NCBI GenBank assembly: GCA_000934385.1
Contig: KN880532.1
Location: 9,318-73,317 of the forward strand
Length of the DNA: 64,000 nt
Direction of reading: 5' to 3'
Source: Cylindrobasidium torrendii FP15055 ss-10
Lineage: Eukaryota > Basidiomycota > Agaricomycetes > Agaricales > Physalacriaceae
Positions 22,995 through 34,759 of this stretch are shown here, piece by piece (within the stretch, counting starts at the first letter, position 1; the number at the start of each line of letters is the position of its first letter). A program made the position numbers and the translations under genes. Under the pieces are notes generated by a model. It was given only the letters and a program-made list of their open reading frames with translations. It searched no databases and was not told the DNA's origin.

Positions 22995-24524
22995 ATGCGT
23001 TCTCCATCGCGTTCGTCGACATGGTCCTCATCAGGATACGCTAGTTCTCCCTCCTCGTCCTCGCCCAGGGCGTCGAGAGCTGGCAGTGTGGACGGCGCCG
23101 ACGCGTCCTCTGCCGCGGAGGTTTTTAAATCGATCTATAATGGACGGAAAAGCTGGAAAACTTTACGAGGAGGCGAGATGGTCTGGCCTGCAGAACTAGA
23201 GGCAGCGCTCATCGAAGGTCGTATTCTATCCGCCGAACCGCTGTTGTTTTGTCTGATGCCCATCTCCAGGGCTTGAATTGTATCAACCCGACGACTCGAG
23301 AGAGACCCGCCTACTAGGTCGGTTTCCGATGCGAAATCGCTTTATTTCCGAGCATATCTTCCGCAAGACAGGCAAACGTCGTACCGCAAAGCAGGTGGGC
23401 AGTCGATTGCAACAGTTGAGGGAGACATGTACCGGGGACAGGCGTGCGTCTCCCTTCCCGATATCCCTTTGTTATAGCTGACACGAGCGGTGTCGTGTCA
23501 TAGTCTTGAACCTTCTGTCGCCGACCCGCCGACAACCTCTACCCAATCGCTCCCCCGTCGGCTCGCACAGTTCATTATACGATTCTGGCTCGTCCAACGG
23601 AGGGGGTAGCGCACCCATTACCCCGACTGACGACGTCGCGCCTTACAGTTTCGCTGCAGGGTCGATGTCACCGCCGCATACAACATATTCAGTAGACATT
23701 CTTCCCCAAGACGGTAGCCAGACCCCTCCATTGTCCGGAACGAGACTCTCAACGGCAGGCAGCGTCCGTCTGTTCGACTACGCCCGGCGCATCCACGACA
23801 TCGATCCTACTCTCACCTTTCTCTCACACCAACCTATCTCAGCCAGCTGTATATTCCGCGTCTCTTCAGGCAACCAATTCGTCTTTGGAGAAATTACCGC
23901 GCTCTCTGTACGTGAAATGCCGCCGTCAGTGGAGGGGGACGCGAACGGGCGATATCTCTACAGCACACCTCTTGTTCCCGGCTATTGGGATGCAATATGT
24001 AATAGCCCTGGTAGGCGTCCTCGACAGAAATTTATTTCCGCGCTTCTAAAGCTACTTTCAGACCCCACACAATTTATCATCTACCAAGAGGTGACCTCGA
24101 ATGGGGATGAACAGCCCAATCGACTTTTCACAGCGACCTACACCTTCTCATACCCTTGTCACCCCGGGATGACCACCACACCTCTGGACTTTTCGACCTA
24201 TGAAGACAAAAACTTGCATACCGACCTGCAGAATTTTCTCGGTACGGAGACGCAAGATTTGAACGTCGTCGAGCACCCGCAAGGATATAACACGTTCGAC
24301 CATCCTTGGCTCCAGGCCCAAACGGACAAGCTCCTCCCCCACGGAGGGACACTCCAGACGTTCGGCTCTGATCTATCATCGGCGATACTACCTCCCATGT
24401 CCGCCGCTTTCCCGTCCGATTTGAACGACATGTCCTCTTATGCCCCGAATTTCTTGAATGTTAGTGCTTTTTACCAGTATCTTTGTGACCCGGTGGCTGA
24501 TGATTTCCCACGCAGTCAATGTAA
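22995..24524 (+). CDS. TEA/ATTS-domain transcription factor (AbaA/Tec1/TEAD family)
   Basis: It binds DNA through a TEA domain and in fungi such factors control conidiation, filamentation or mating development. Exons 22995-23217, 23270-23443, 23504-24459 and 24516-24524 join to 453 residues. After a Ser-rich N-terminus the TEA domain spans about residues 60-130: VWPAELEAALIEGLELY, GRFPMRNRFISEHIF, and the recognition-helix core KTGKRRTAKQVGSRLQQLR, which matches the TEAD/AbaA pattern TGK-RTRKQVSSHIQ. The rest is proline/serine-rich, then a globular part (HDIDPTLTFLSHQPISASCIF and onward). If the last intron (24460-24515) is not removed the frame would instead run on to 24549. A large upstream non-coding region fits a developmentally regulated gene. 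Confidence 0.88.
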
Positions 24525-24999
24525 ACCAATCAGCACCATTTTAGCATGACATCCCAAGTCCTACCTTGTATCTCCGTATGTCTTGACAGTTCTTTGATGG
24601 CGGCCTCCCTTGACATCGCTTGCAGATAAAACATCAATTTCTACCATTTATAGTATATTATTCTCAACCAAACGCTAATCTAACCCTCTGACGGCCTGTG
24701 TGCCAACCACGTTCAAAATTGTATATACCCCAAGTCTGCCTCATTGCTATTTTTTTTCTCATCGCGTCGCATACATTGGTTTCACTCACTCTGGGCCTCA
24801 CGAGTCTTGTACTTTCCTAGCATTACATGTACATGTATCATGTATATATCCACTATTTCTACATATATCTCACCAAGTACACAAACACCTCCATCCCGAT
24901 CAAGGATAATTAGATGAATTTAGAGCTAAACGTTGCCTCAGCCTGGCGTGTCTCCGACGTCCCCGCGCCATAAATCCGTGTGATAACTGCGAATCGTGG
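24525..24999. other. Convergent intergenic region
   Basis: It lies between the TEA-factor stop (plus) and the stop of the minus-strand small unknown gene. It is AT-rich with several ACATGTA-type short repeats near 24820-24850 and holds both 3' flanks. No gene is seen. Confidence 0.5.
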
Positions 25000-25632
25000 T
25001 CAGGACCCTGCCCAGTTTGTGACTGAATTAACCGAGACGAAACTCACCCGACTTCAGGCTCGAAATGATTTGGATCTTCGCCGTGAAGTTGGTGGTTAGC
25101 AGCGTCACATTCGCGTTGTTCACGCCTCGGCTGATCCCACGCGCGATCGCGTCCTTACGAGGGCCAGCATATTTCGTAAACGCATTCGCAAGGGCGTCTG
25201 CCCATGTTCTAGTAGCCATTGCGCCAGCCATACTTTCCCATTTGCCTGGGAGTAAGGTTAAAGGTTAAGTCGCGGTCCCCATAAGGCAAGGTGTTTGTGC
25301 TCACCCAGCTCTAGTACCATATTGGTCACACCCGCCACAATCACGGCCACCTCATCGTCCGCTCTCCCGAATGACTCCATGCCTATCTTGGTCTCTGGGA
25401 AGTGCTTCTGTATGATGGCAAGTATGGGTCCGTACGACACTCCGTCGCCTTGTCTAGCGCCCGCAAGCCACGCCTTCACTTGGTCGACCGCCGAATAAAG
25501 GTCGTTGCGCAACGTCGGGTGGATGGCTTTCTTCTCGTCTGCGTCATTAGCGGGGGTGGTGTTCAAAGACAGTCCACGAAACATCGTATAGTCGACAGGT
25601 GAGTGTAAGAGGGTGAAAGGGCGAGGGTCCAT
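25000..25632 (-). CDS. Small hypothetical protein, 177 residues
   Basis: Three exons (25632-25305, 25245-25048, 25007-25000) with clean GTGAGC/GTGAGT donors join in frame to 177 residues, which supports a real gene. The protein is mostly helical: a leader MDPRPFTLLHSPVDYTMFRG, then SAVDQVKAWLAGARQGD, PILAIIQKHFPETKIG, VAVIVAGVTNMVLELGGKW, and a C-terminal part with TWADALANAFTKYAGP and ANVTLLTTNFTAKIQIISSLKSGS. I see no signal peptide, transmembrane segment or catalytic motif and do not recognise the family. It is tandem with, and 3' of, the ceramidase gene on the same strand (214 bp apart). The 8-nt last exon is the least certain part. Confidence 0.65.
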
Positions 25633-25846
25633 AACAGCCAGTTCCCACGTCTATCAACGCGTGTCCACCACGAGGTAGTTAGCTCACAAGAATCCGAATT
25701 GGGAGCAGGAAACGCATTTATCTCAGAAGGTTCAGCTAATGATGGGAGTGCAAAGCAACATAAAATAGACATTATGCGTGGATGGAATGACTGGTTGTCA
25801 GAATTTCCAGAAGCTCTCGGCGAGCTTTAGGATATATGCACAGGTA

Positions 25847-28800
25847 TTATGACACAGTAAACTCTGAAGAAAATCCAGAGAATGCGGTGATAGAGCCGAT
25901 GACAGGCTTGCTATCCCCATAATAACCAATCCGGTATGTTCCCGCTGGGAAGGCGTTAGGTTCGATGAATGCAAGAAAGAAGGCAAGGCTTCGTACCCTC
26001 AGTACTGTCTTCAATTGTCCTAAGAAGGTAGGAATGAGTTCACGGGAGGAATTTCATCAATGTCGAAGAACTTACCAGGTGATATTAGCCGTACTTGTCC
26101 CCAATACCGTGTTGGTCCTGACCCAATGGAGACGAGTGGAGGGGTGAGCATCGGTTCTGACAGTTTTCCACTGTCCGGATACTTGGCGGTCGACGCTGAG
26201 GAAGGTGGTGCCAAGGTGAAGGTTGTTCTGTGAGAGTTTAGGTCTGGTCATTATCTGTGCTGAAGGCAGCATACCCTGGGGTTCGCCGCCACAAATTGAA
26301 CTTCAACCGTATCCCCGCCGGTGTACGACTTCCCGGCGTCAATGAGAACGTCTCCGAACGAATGAGACCCGGAGCCATCGAATACAACGCCCGTCTACAA
26401 ACGTTTGGTCAGTGGGGTCCTATGACAAGCAACGAAAATATCGTACCTGGAGTGAGATGGCTTTGGACGTCTGTTCGGCTGGGGCTGCGTCTGAAGCGGG
26501 GGTACCGCTGGGAGAGTCCCCAAGGAAAGGGACGAGACTCGTGTATTTGTCGATATACGCGTCCAGGGTGTCTGCGATGCGGTCAACGCGTGCAGCTATT
26601 CCTTGAGAACGTCCTCCTACATCGTCCAAATATGGTGCTGGCGCCTTCGTACCGCTGGACATCGTATTCTTCGGGGGTGGTCACGTAGTGAGCATAAGTG
26701 TTTGCCGGGCCAGCCATTACGACGTAGGCATCTGTACTCAGAATCCCCGAAGATATCAGCTCCTCACGAATGGCTCCCCTGAGCATGAAGGTCAGTTAAA
26801 GCGGCTCGGATTCTACAGGTGGACCCCACCTTATGCGGCGGCCAGCCATGGTAGTGAGTTCTCCTATCGAAGTATTAGAAAAACCTCATCACGGCCAACT
26901 CAGGTTGAGATTATACCTGGCATTATAAGCATTACTGCACAACGGCAGGAGTCAGTACATCTATTGCACACTCATAACGCGAGAGAGCACTGACCGAAAT
27001 TCCCCGCGCGAAGCATTTGGATGTTGACGGTGGCTGTAGCCCACTCATATGGGGTGTGCGCATAACCAGTGTTTAGCAATATGGGCTTTGGACGCTGGCA
27101 TTCGATTTGCGCCGCGGATGGGTAGGGGTTCACGGCACCTGAGCACTGTCAGCTGCGTGTAGAAGCACCATGGCACGAAGTACCCTTCACGATTTCCCAG
27201 AATGGATTCCTACGCAAAGGTCAGGATCGGGGAAACACGCATAGAGAACACATACTGTGTCGTTGAATTATCTCCTTGGACGAAGTCAAATGCCCCTGGC
27301 CCATCCCTAGATTAAGGAAGATGAGAAGCGGAAATGGGGGCGCCCTCGAAGACTAACGTCGTTCCGCCGGCAAAAGAGTAACCTATGCCCGGTGTATCAG
27401 AACTGTACGTTTACGACGAGGACAAGGCTGCGCGCACCCATGGCGGCCGGACATGTCTTCACCGCAGTGCCATTGGGCAGCGTGAAGGTGTGGTTGGCCC
27501 TGTTCTCAAATAAGAAGACATCACAATACGTGCCATGAGAACATGCATTGTTAGGTAGACGTGAACGCTACGAACGGCACCATCGACTGGCAAGCGACTG
27601 CCTTCCATGATGCTTCGCGCACCTGGTACAAAGTCAGGACTTGGCTCGGCACGTTTTGGACAAGAAATCCACCGAGGTACTGCTTTTCTCCAATGATTCT
27701 GTTCGACTCAAAGTCGGACACTCGGAATCCGGGACCCCTGTGGGCGGTCAATGAAGATCATTGAACAGGCGAATGCACACACCGGCCGTGACAATCTTGT
27801 ACTGTACCACCACAAGTCGAATGGTTGAATTCACAGGCCATTCCATGCCACTCCTTGCCAGGACTTTCGCAGTAAGCGCCCAGTCTACACAAAGTCAGTT
27901 CTAGTCATGACTATATGCACCGGCTGTCCACAGACGTGTTTGGGCTGGTGTCCCCAACATTCGCCTGGGTGAAGCCAGCGACAAAGGTTGCATTTCCAGG
28001 CATCGCATCGGGGTCGGTGTACGCCTCATACAAGTATGCCGCCATTCCCTTGTTATCCGAGCTGACGAGAGTGTTGTTCTACAAGAATGAGCTACTGACA
28101 ATCAGACTGTGAGATTGCTTGCCTGGTATATGCTAGTACCATGGACGGCGAAAAAGCTTAGCAGACCACGAGCATTGCCATCCGCGTCGTCGAAACGGAG
28201 CACAGTCATGTCCTTGTCCTGATCATATTCGTAAAGTGCACGCTCATCTTCGGGGTTGTTAAGGTAGGCAGAAGGGGAACGGTTGATGTTCGCGTCAAGG
28301 ATTGTGGTGTTCCCTACGCTGAGAGAGCCCGGTGCCAGGCTCTCATGGGCGCGCTGGACTGCGAGAACAGTGCCATCAATAATTGCGTTCGCAGTTTGTT
28401 CAACGTAACCCAGCGCGGTGAGCTGGGGCAAGAGGTTCTCGAGGTATCCACCGACGCCTGAGTGCTGATGCGTGCCAATGAGTGCAATGTTGTCGTCGCC
28501 GTATACGTCCGGGTACATTTGCTCGAGGCGAGAAACGATGGAACGGCGAACGCCAGAGTCTCCCATTGCAATGTCTAGGCCAATGTCAATCTCGCGGTAA
28601 ATTGGCAGACTTTGTGAAGTCCGCTATCCCGTGCAAGCGAAGCTACGCGGAGGGTGGTTCTACATGACGAGGCTCACCAGAGTTGATGAAGACGAATCTG
28701 TTGTCGCCCGAAGAATCAGCGACGATGAAAGCCCTGCTGAACTGGCGCATATGGATGCCTGTGTCTGTTTGGCTGAGATCCGCGTATCCCTGTGGAGAGG

Positions 28801-29072
28801 TGAGAACCGCGTTGTCTACGCGTCAGAGGAGCGCACCATCATATTCGTTTCGACAATTGGCCTGCTTTCGGTGAGACCAGTGAGATACACGAGAAATGCA
28901 CGTACCCTGTGATGTCCGCTACGCCTAGAGAGACAGTATATTAGTGCTGACTGCAGACAGTGATAAACCATTACACACCCAATCCAAGTTGGTACTGCGA
29001 CGCCGCCTTGACCGCTGGGGCCGCGGTGAGTGCGGTCAGCAGGGTCACCGAGTACCAGAACGCGTTGAGCAT
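25847..29072 (-). CDS. Neutral/alkaline ceramidase
   Basis: It hydrolyses ceramide to sphingosine and fatty acid, usually as a secreted or membrane-associated enzyme. The gene is split by more than ten short introns. The start MLNAFWYSVTLLTALTAAPAVKA is a good signal peptide; an in-frame ATG 24 codons upstream (29144) would bury it and is less likely. Recognisable blocks, N to C: VADITGPIVETNMMGYADLSQ, GIHMRQFSRAFIV, the zinc-site IGTHQHSGVGGYLENLL, INRSPSAYLNNP with the family's catalytic serine, MTVLRFDD and FAVHGT, YTDPDAMPGNATFVAGFTQ, QANVGDTSPN, and the C-terminal immunoglobulin-like part ending TYRIGYYGDSKP and SSEFTVS. All parts read through, so it appears intact, about 700 residues or more. 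Individual exon borders in 26-28 kb are not all resolved. Confidence 0.9.
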
Positions 29073-31858
29073 GGATGTGACGACAGAAGAGACAAGGTCG
29101 TAAAAGTCAGTTGGCAGCGCACTGCCGTACGTTAACAAGGGCATATCTGCTTGGATACCAGGCTTTTATACTACTTGTCATAGACTCCGGCTGATGGGGT
29201 GCCGTATGGTTGGTCGTCAGATGGACTCGTGGAGAGAACCAGCAAGAGCGCTTCCTATTAACCCCACGTGCTGCGATCGCCTCTCTGAAGATCAAGACGC
29301 GCCATCACGAGACTAGCGTCGAATCACAACACACCGTGCCATGCTTTGCTGCTCTCTTTCTGCACGAACCAGAATGAAGACACCAGTACAGAGCTCTCCG
29401 AAATCTCGACGCTCTTCTCTTTCAGAAGCCCATATTCAAGATAACAAGAAAACCGCATGCTGCGCTCATATATAGGCACTCAAGAGGGGGGGGACTGTAA
29501 CTTATCTCTGTGATGCTTCCGCTTATCTAACGAGCCTGTTTTTCTCTGGCGCTTGGGCGATAATAGTGGTGATAGGCCAGTCTCTCGATTTATATAAGCC
29601 TGAAGCATCAAAGACTTTGGCCTTCTTTCATGAGACTGAGTTTGCTGATATAGCCCAAGGACATGCATGGAGGGTGGTATTATGCAATCATCGGGGGCAG
29701 GTGTTGAGCTAGTTGGGATGCGGCAGAGTGTCTTAGAGGGGCGTTCAAAAATGTCTTGGTAAAGTCGTCGAGTAGTTTTAGGAAACAGTATGTCATTGCG
29801 AAATACGTAGGACATGTGTACTGGGGGCGTATGCTTGGTTCAGGATATCTGTGGCCATGGTGTGGTGAGAAAACAGTGGTCGAGACGCACCGTATAAAAC
29901 GACGATACGCAAAGGGATACGCGCGCCATCTGGACGACGAAACGTAGGCAGGTGGGTAGAGTCATCAGACGTAGATGTGAGCCGATACATGAAAGACGAC
30001 CATAAGATATCTCTCTGAAAAGGATAACGAAGAACGCACAATTGAGTCCTTTCATACTGAATAATCCATGGAACATCCAGAAACCCACTTGGAGTCCTTC
30101 AAGGGCTCTTCGTCGATTTGGGCCTTTTTTGCGAGGCTTTGACGGGCTGGGGGCTGGGAGACATGTGGCGGGTGCGATGGCCAGTCGGAGGTCAAGCGTT
30201 CGATACTTGTCTATGCAAGGGCGGCTGCTGCGCTCAAGCCATTCTCCAAACGGTTCAAGCTTGGATTTCATTGTGTGGGCTGTCTTTTGATCCAGGTCGA
30301 CGCGAAGAGGTGGCGAGGTGTTGGAAGACAAGCGTCCAGGGTAAGAATGGCGGTATCATTTAGGACTAGGCGAGAATAGCGAGATGGTGCAAAAACATTG
30401 AAAGAGAGTGGAGAAAGAAAAGAGAGCAGCTAGGCGTTTTGAACGAGCTCGCGATCAGAAACTCTGAAAGGGGGCCATTTGAAATATTCATCGCCACGTT
30501 CTATCTTTCCCTCCTCCCAGACCTACCTCGAAGAGCCATTGCCAAAATTCAAACGGCCTAAAGTATGTACAGCAATACTTTTTGCTCTACAAGGTTTTCG
30601 TCCATAAAGGACGCGCCACAATCTAGAGGTTAACAAGTTGGAGGTCTCCTCGGTTGCGGCTGCGAGCCTGCCTTTGACAATATGAGTTATCTTCCACAGG
30701 ATATGAACCTTTGTCTGCTACAGACACGTCGAGAGCCAAACGAAGACGAGGCGACATCAGGCAACGCAACGACTAGATTGTGCGCCACTGTCGGGCGAGG
30801 ATTTTTGGTGATACTTCGGCCTTGTTGTGCGAAAAACATCTCTTCGTTGGAAATCTCGTGCTCGTGATGAAGCTGGATGACAATGACTATCTCGCGAACC
30901 TTCCCTTCCTTCTTATACTTTTCGGGACTCTTTCACGGTGACAGCTGGGCATGCGATCCTCGTGTTACACTGCAGGGGAAACGGACCCTGAGGTAGGTTC
31001 GTACTCGAAAGAGATCCTGCACCACACCAGACAATCCGCCTTTGTGTTACTTTCCGTCTGCCCACACGGAGTCGGCGATCTCAGTTTAACTTGCAGCGTG
31101 ATCCAAGGTGTGGCGGCAGCACCGGATAGCCAGAAAATGTGGGGCGACACTATTGTCGTGCACAGGACAGGAAAGGTAGGCGTTTAACGTGTATCCGAGT
31201 ATGCAAAGAATGTTCGGATGCCTGGAAGTTGAGAGATCTGAAGGGGGAAAAGGGTCCCCGAAAGGGAAGACAATGGAGGATGGCTGAACCTTCCTTTGTC
31301 GCATGTGCTTTCGGTAAGAGCGAAACTAGGACCGGAAAGGGCAGTTCGAGCCATAGAGCATCATTTACGGCTTTCTTCCAGGACAGCACCGTCGTCGAAA
31401 GGACTGTTTGAGCGTCCAATTCGGCCCTAGAGATGGGTTCAAGGTTGAGAGTCCGTATATGAAGCCTCGTTTCTCTTCGACCACCAAAGCAGCCGTCCAG
31501 GTTTACGCAGCTCTTCTTTCATCGAGGGTCGTCGACAGAGAGATATAAGGAATAGGTTTCCAGTCGGAACGAGCACGAGCGCGTGTTGGATCATTTCCAG
31601 TTGTGAGTCCCGTTCTCTGTGTTTGGCTCTGTGTCGCGCGCTCACCCAGGATAGAAACTCTCACCCAAAAGGAGCGGCACACAAACGGCACGCGTCTGGC
31701 TACTGTGACCTTGTTCTCTCTCTGCCTTCCCCTTGTACCGTCATCCACTGCGCCCAGCATCCAACCTATTGTCTTCTCTTCTGGCCCAGTAATCGTTCTG
31801 TGCTGTATGTACCATCTCATCATGGATGCACGCTTCGCTCATACTCAACAACGGCCAG
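29073..31858. other. Gene-poor 2.8 kb stretch
   Basis: It lies between the ceramidase start (minus) and the F-box gene start (plus), so it contains two divergent promoters. A TATATA sits at about 29474-29479 on the ceramidase side. The longest frame is a minus-strand 163-codon ORF (29840-30331) with no recognisable features. The segment 31580-31800 is pyrimidine-rich, suggesting a 5' UTR for the F-box gene. No tRNA, repeat array or transposon signature was found by eye. Confidence 0.5.
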
Positions 31859-33828
31859 ATGTCGCAACAGCCTGTGCCCAATGGTCCACCCAACAACGGA
31901 GGGAATGGGCCGAACCATCCAGGACAACAGAACATGGTGCGCTATTACTCCTCCGTCCGGAGCATCTACTCACATCCGAGATGGTGCAACCTTAGCCTCC
32001 CAGTTTGTTGTTCTCCACAAACACTCCCCCCACTGGTCAACAACAACTGCATTCCCCCCCTACCGACTCGCTATTTACTTGCGACTGGCCCGATTTTATA
32101 CGCCGGCTGTCCCAGATCCGCTTCAACTCAATCAAAGGTGTCCTAAACGCGCGCCCCGACCAGCCTGCGTCGCCAGAAGAGCTCGAAGCCGAGCGTCCCG
32201 CCCTGGTGGCCTGTCATCGCAAGCTCGAACTCGCTCAACGCTTTCTCACCACACTCCCGGCTGGAGACTCGCGTTATAGGCGCGAAGCAATGCTCGACAT
32301 AATCGGCACAAGGGCTGAGTTGGAATCTCGACGATGGCGATTTTTCAAGATAAACGATCTTCCAACCGAGATCATCCTTCATATCCTCAAGATGGTCAGC
32401 AATAGCCCTGGCGATTTTGTTCGCGTTCGAGGCGCCATCACCTCTGTATGTCGTTTGTGGCGCCAGCTAGCCATCGAGGACCCCACCTTGTGGAATGGTA
32501 TCATGATCAACACACGCAACTGGGCGCGCGTCTTTGATCGCGTTGGCACTTGGATCGAGCGCGCTCAGAACACTCGCCTTGCCATCCGGTTCGACGACGG
32601 CCACGAAGTTACCAACCCCGACGGCACTCCTCACCCAAGTGCCACCCACGAAATCACAGATGCGGAAATGGCACAACTTCTCAATCTGCTTGAAACGAAG
32701 GTCTTTACCACCTCAAATTTGATATTCCTCGTCCGGAATTGGGGGCCTGTCCTCACCTTCGTCGAGTGGCTTCACAAGCTCGCAAGCAAAGGCCGCCCCC
32801 TACTTCTCGAACGTCTTGAGCTCTTCCGCACCGGTGATCTATACCTCTGGCCCAACGAAAACTCAATCGAGGGTCATGACAAGGTGTTATTCCCCCTCAT
32901 CGGAGGGCCTGTCGCCCCACTCCTCAACTGGATTACGCTCTCTGGTGTGCATTTCGATTGGAAGATGTCGGCAGTCGGCCACCTGACATGCCTCGACCTC
33001 CGCCGCCTTCCACTGGAGCTCGCACCCACCAAGCACATCTACCACAACATGTTGAAGCACTCGCCACTTCTCACCCGTATGCTGCTGGACGGCGCAGGCC
33101 CTCAGCTTCCGAAGGGTTGGCAGGATGAGAAGCTACAGCCTGTGGCATTGAACCAACTGAAGCTCCTCCTGTTATCCAACCTTTCCCCCCAATATGTCAC
33201 GAATCTCCTCGATTGCTTCACATGCCCTAACCTCGTTGACCTACAACTCATCTGCCTCCGCCGCGTCGAATACGGGCCTGCCTATGAGCAGATGCACAAC
33301 CGCTTCAACAAGGTCAGACTGTTCTCCATGTTCGAAGTGGACATCCTTCCGGACTCGGTGGAACCGTTTGTGCGCTTTTTAGGAACGATGACCAGTGTCA
33401 CGTACATGCGACTTACTCCGCCCACCAATCCAATCGGGCCCCCAGGCGGCGCTGAAGTCTGCTTCGCTTACGATGCTGTGACAGCGCGCCCTCTGCCCGG
33501 TATCTCTCCCGAACTCCTGCAACACTTATTACAGTACGAAGCTCCGTTTCTCGACGAGGTTTCATCCTACGACCCGGAAGTCGGCCCAATACCCTCGCTA
33601 CCGAACTTGAAGGCTATCGAGGTGAGGAATATATCCTCGGAGGGCCTCCATGCCCTTCTGGAGCTTCGTCGCCTCGCGGGTCGCCCTTTGTCCAAGACGT
33701 ACGCGCACGAGCCCCATATTTACCGAGAAGGCGCCCTCTCAGCATATATGCACGACAACCACATCGTCCCTTGTGTGACTGCTCCCGGGCGCATGACACC
33801 GGAGGAGGCGGAGGCCAAAGGCATGTGA
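31859..33828 (+). CDS. F-box-like domain protein
   Basis: A probable SCF ubiquitin-ligase adaptor. Exon 1 (31859-31936) encodes a disordered MSQQPVPNGPPNNGGNG-type leader and joins in phase to exon 2 (31996-33828), 636 residues in total. An in-frame ATG at 31826 would add 11 residues. After a helical region with RPALVACHRKLELAQ and a TRAELESRRWRFF segment, the F-box reads INDLPTEIILHILKMV...VCRLWRQLAIEDPTLW, the usual basidiomycete pattern. The remainder is leucine-rich-like with repeated LT.LDL/L..LKLLLL elements, probably the substrate-binding part. The substrate is unknown; this is one of a large lineage-expanded family. Confidence 0.85.
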
Positions 33829-34759
33829 AGGCCCATCACATCTCATTTTCATCTATCCAAAGTCCCTTCATCAAAATATAGACCCGCAGATAACAATGGC
33901 ATTTTCAAGAGCACGAGCCCGTCCTTTATATACTAACTGGAATACTATCGTTCACTACGCCGTCTACTTATCTCTATGTATCTTGTAGCTGCTCTTACTA
34001 TATTATCCCAAGTGCTCGTTCTGGAAACTGGCAGTACCTACCTTTCCTTGCTTCATGTCAGAGCTGTCGTATATACCGTCAAAATGTTTACAAATATACT
34101 CTCTATTTTATCGTGTTGCTCATAGTTCATTGCATAACCGACAACGCTGTTATCTATACTAGTAAGCTGATTGGTTTTCAGTAGCAACTGTGTTACCGTA
34201 ATTAGGCCACAGGAAAGTGATTTGTAATACCTTCAGAGTCGTTGCAGGTTTCTTTGTGATCCGCTGGACTTAAATGGCAGCCATTTCCTAAGATGGCAGA
34301 GCGAGTGTAAGCACAATGCCTAGTCACACTGGCTGGTTCATCCCACGAGAGGTCTGTCGAGATTGGACTTCGCGTGACATTGGGGGTGGAAAATGAGCTG
34401 AGTTCGCTCAGTACGGTCGCCTGTGTCTGTTGTTGAGTATAAACTAGTAAAACGTGAGATTATATATGTGCGTATGAGTATCTGTATTTCTGTATTCATT
34501 TACATTGCTGGTGCTGAAGCTTGAAGCACCTAATATCACTGCCAACTTGGCACTAGCGCTCAGTGCTGAGGCAAATGAAGCCAATGCGGGGCCGCCGGGC
34601 TGTCCATGTCAGCCCAAGTGAAGCCTGACTCTGATCTGACTCCGTCTCCGTGCCGCCTTATAGTGCCGCCTGAAATGCGATCGAAGTATCATCCCTTCAT
34701 CACTTCACTACTTAAGCAGCTCAAGCTTGACCAAAGACGTTCAAACGCGCTACCCCACT
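33829..34759. other. Intergenic, 3' of F-box gene and 5' of GNL1-like gene
   Basis: AT-rich 3' flank on the left and the promoter region of the GTPase gene on the right. A short upstream frame opens at 34606 (MSAQVKPDSDLTPS...), out of frame with the main start at 34760, and could act as an upstream ORF. Nothing else is recognised. Confidence 0.5.

Noticed and set aside
29840..30331. Minus-strand ORF of 163 codons in the ceramidase upstream region
   Set aside because: Composition is irregular, there is no family resemblance, and an antiparallel ORF covers the same bases.
31503..31823. Minus-strand ORF of 106 codons before the F-box gene
   Set aside because: It covers a pyrimidine-rich stretch that fits the 5' leader of the plus-strand gene and has no recognisable domain.
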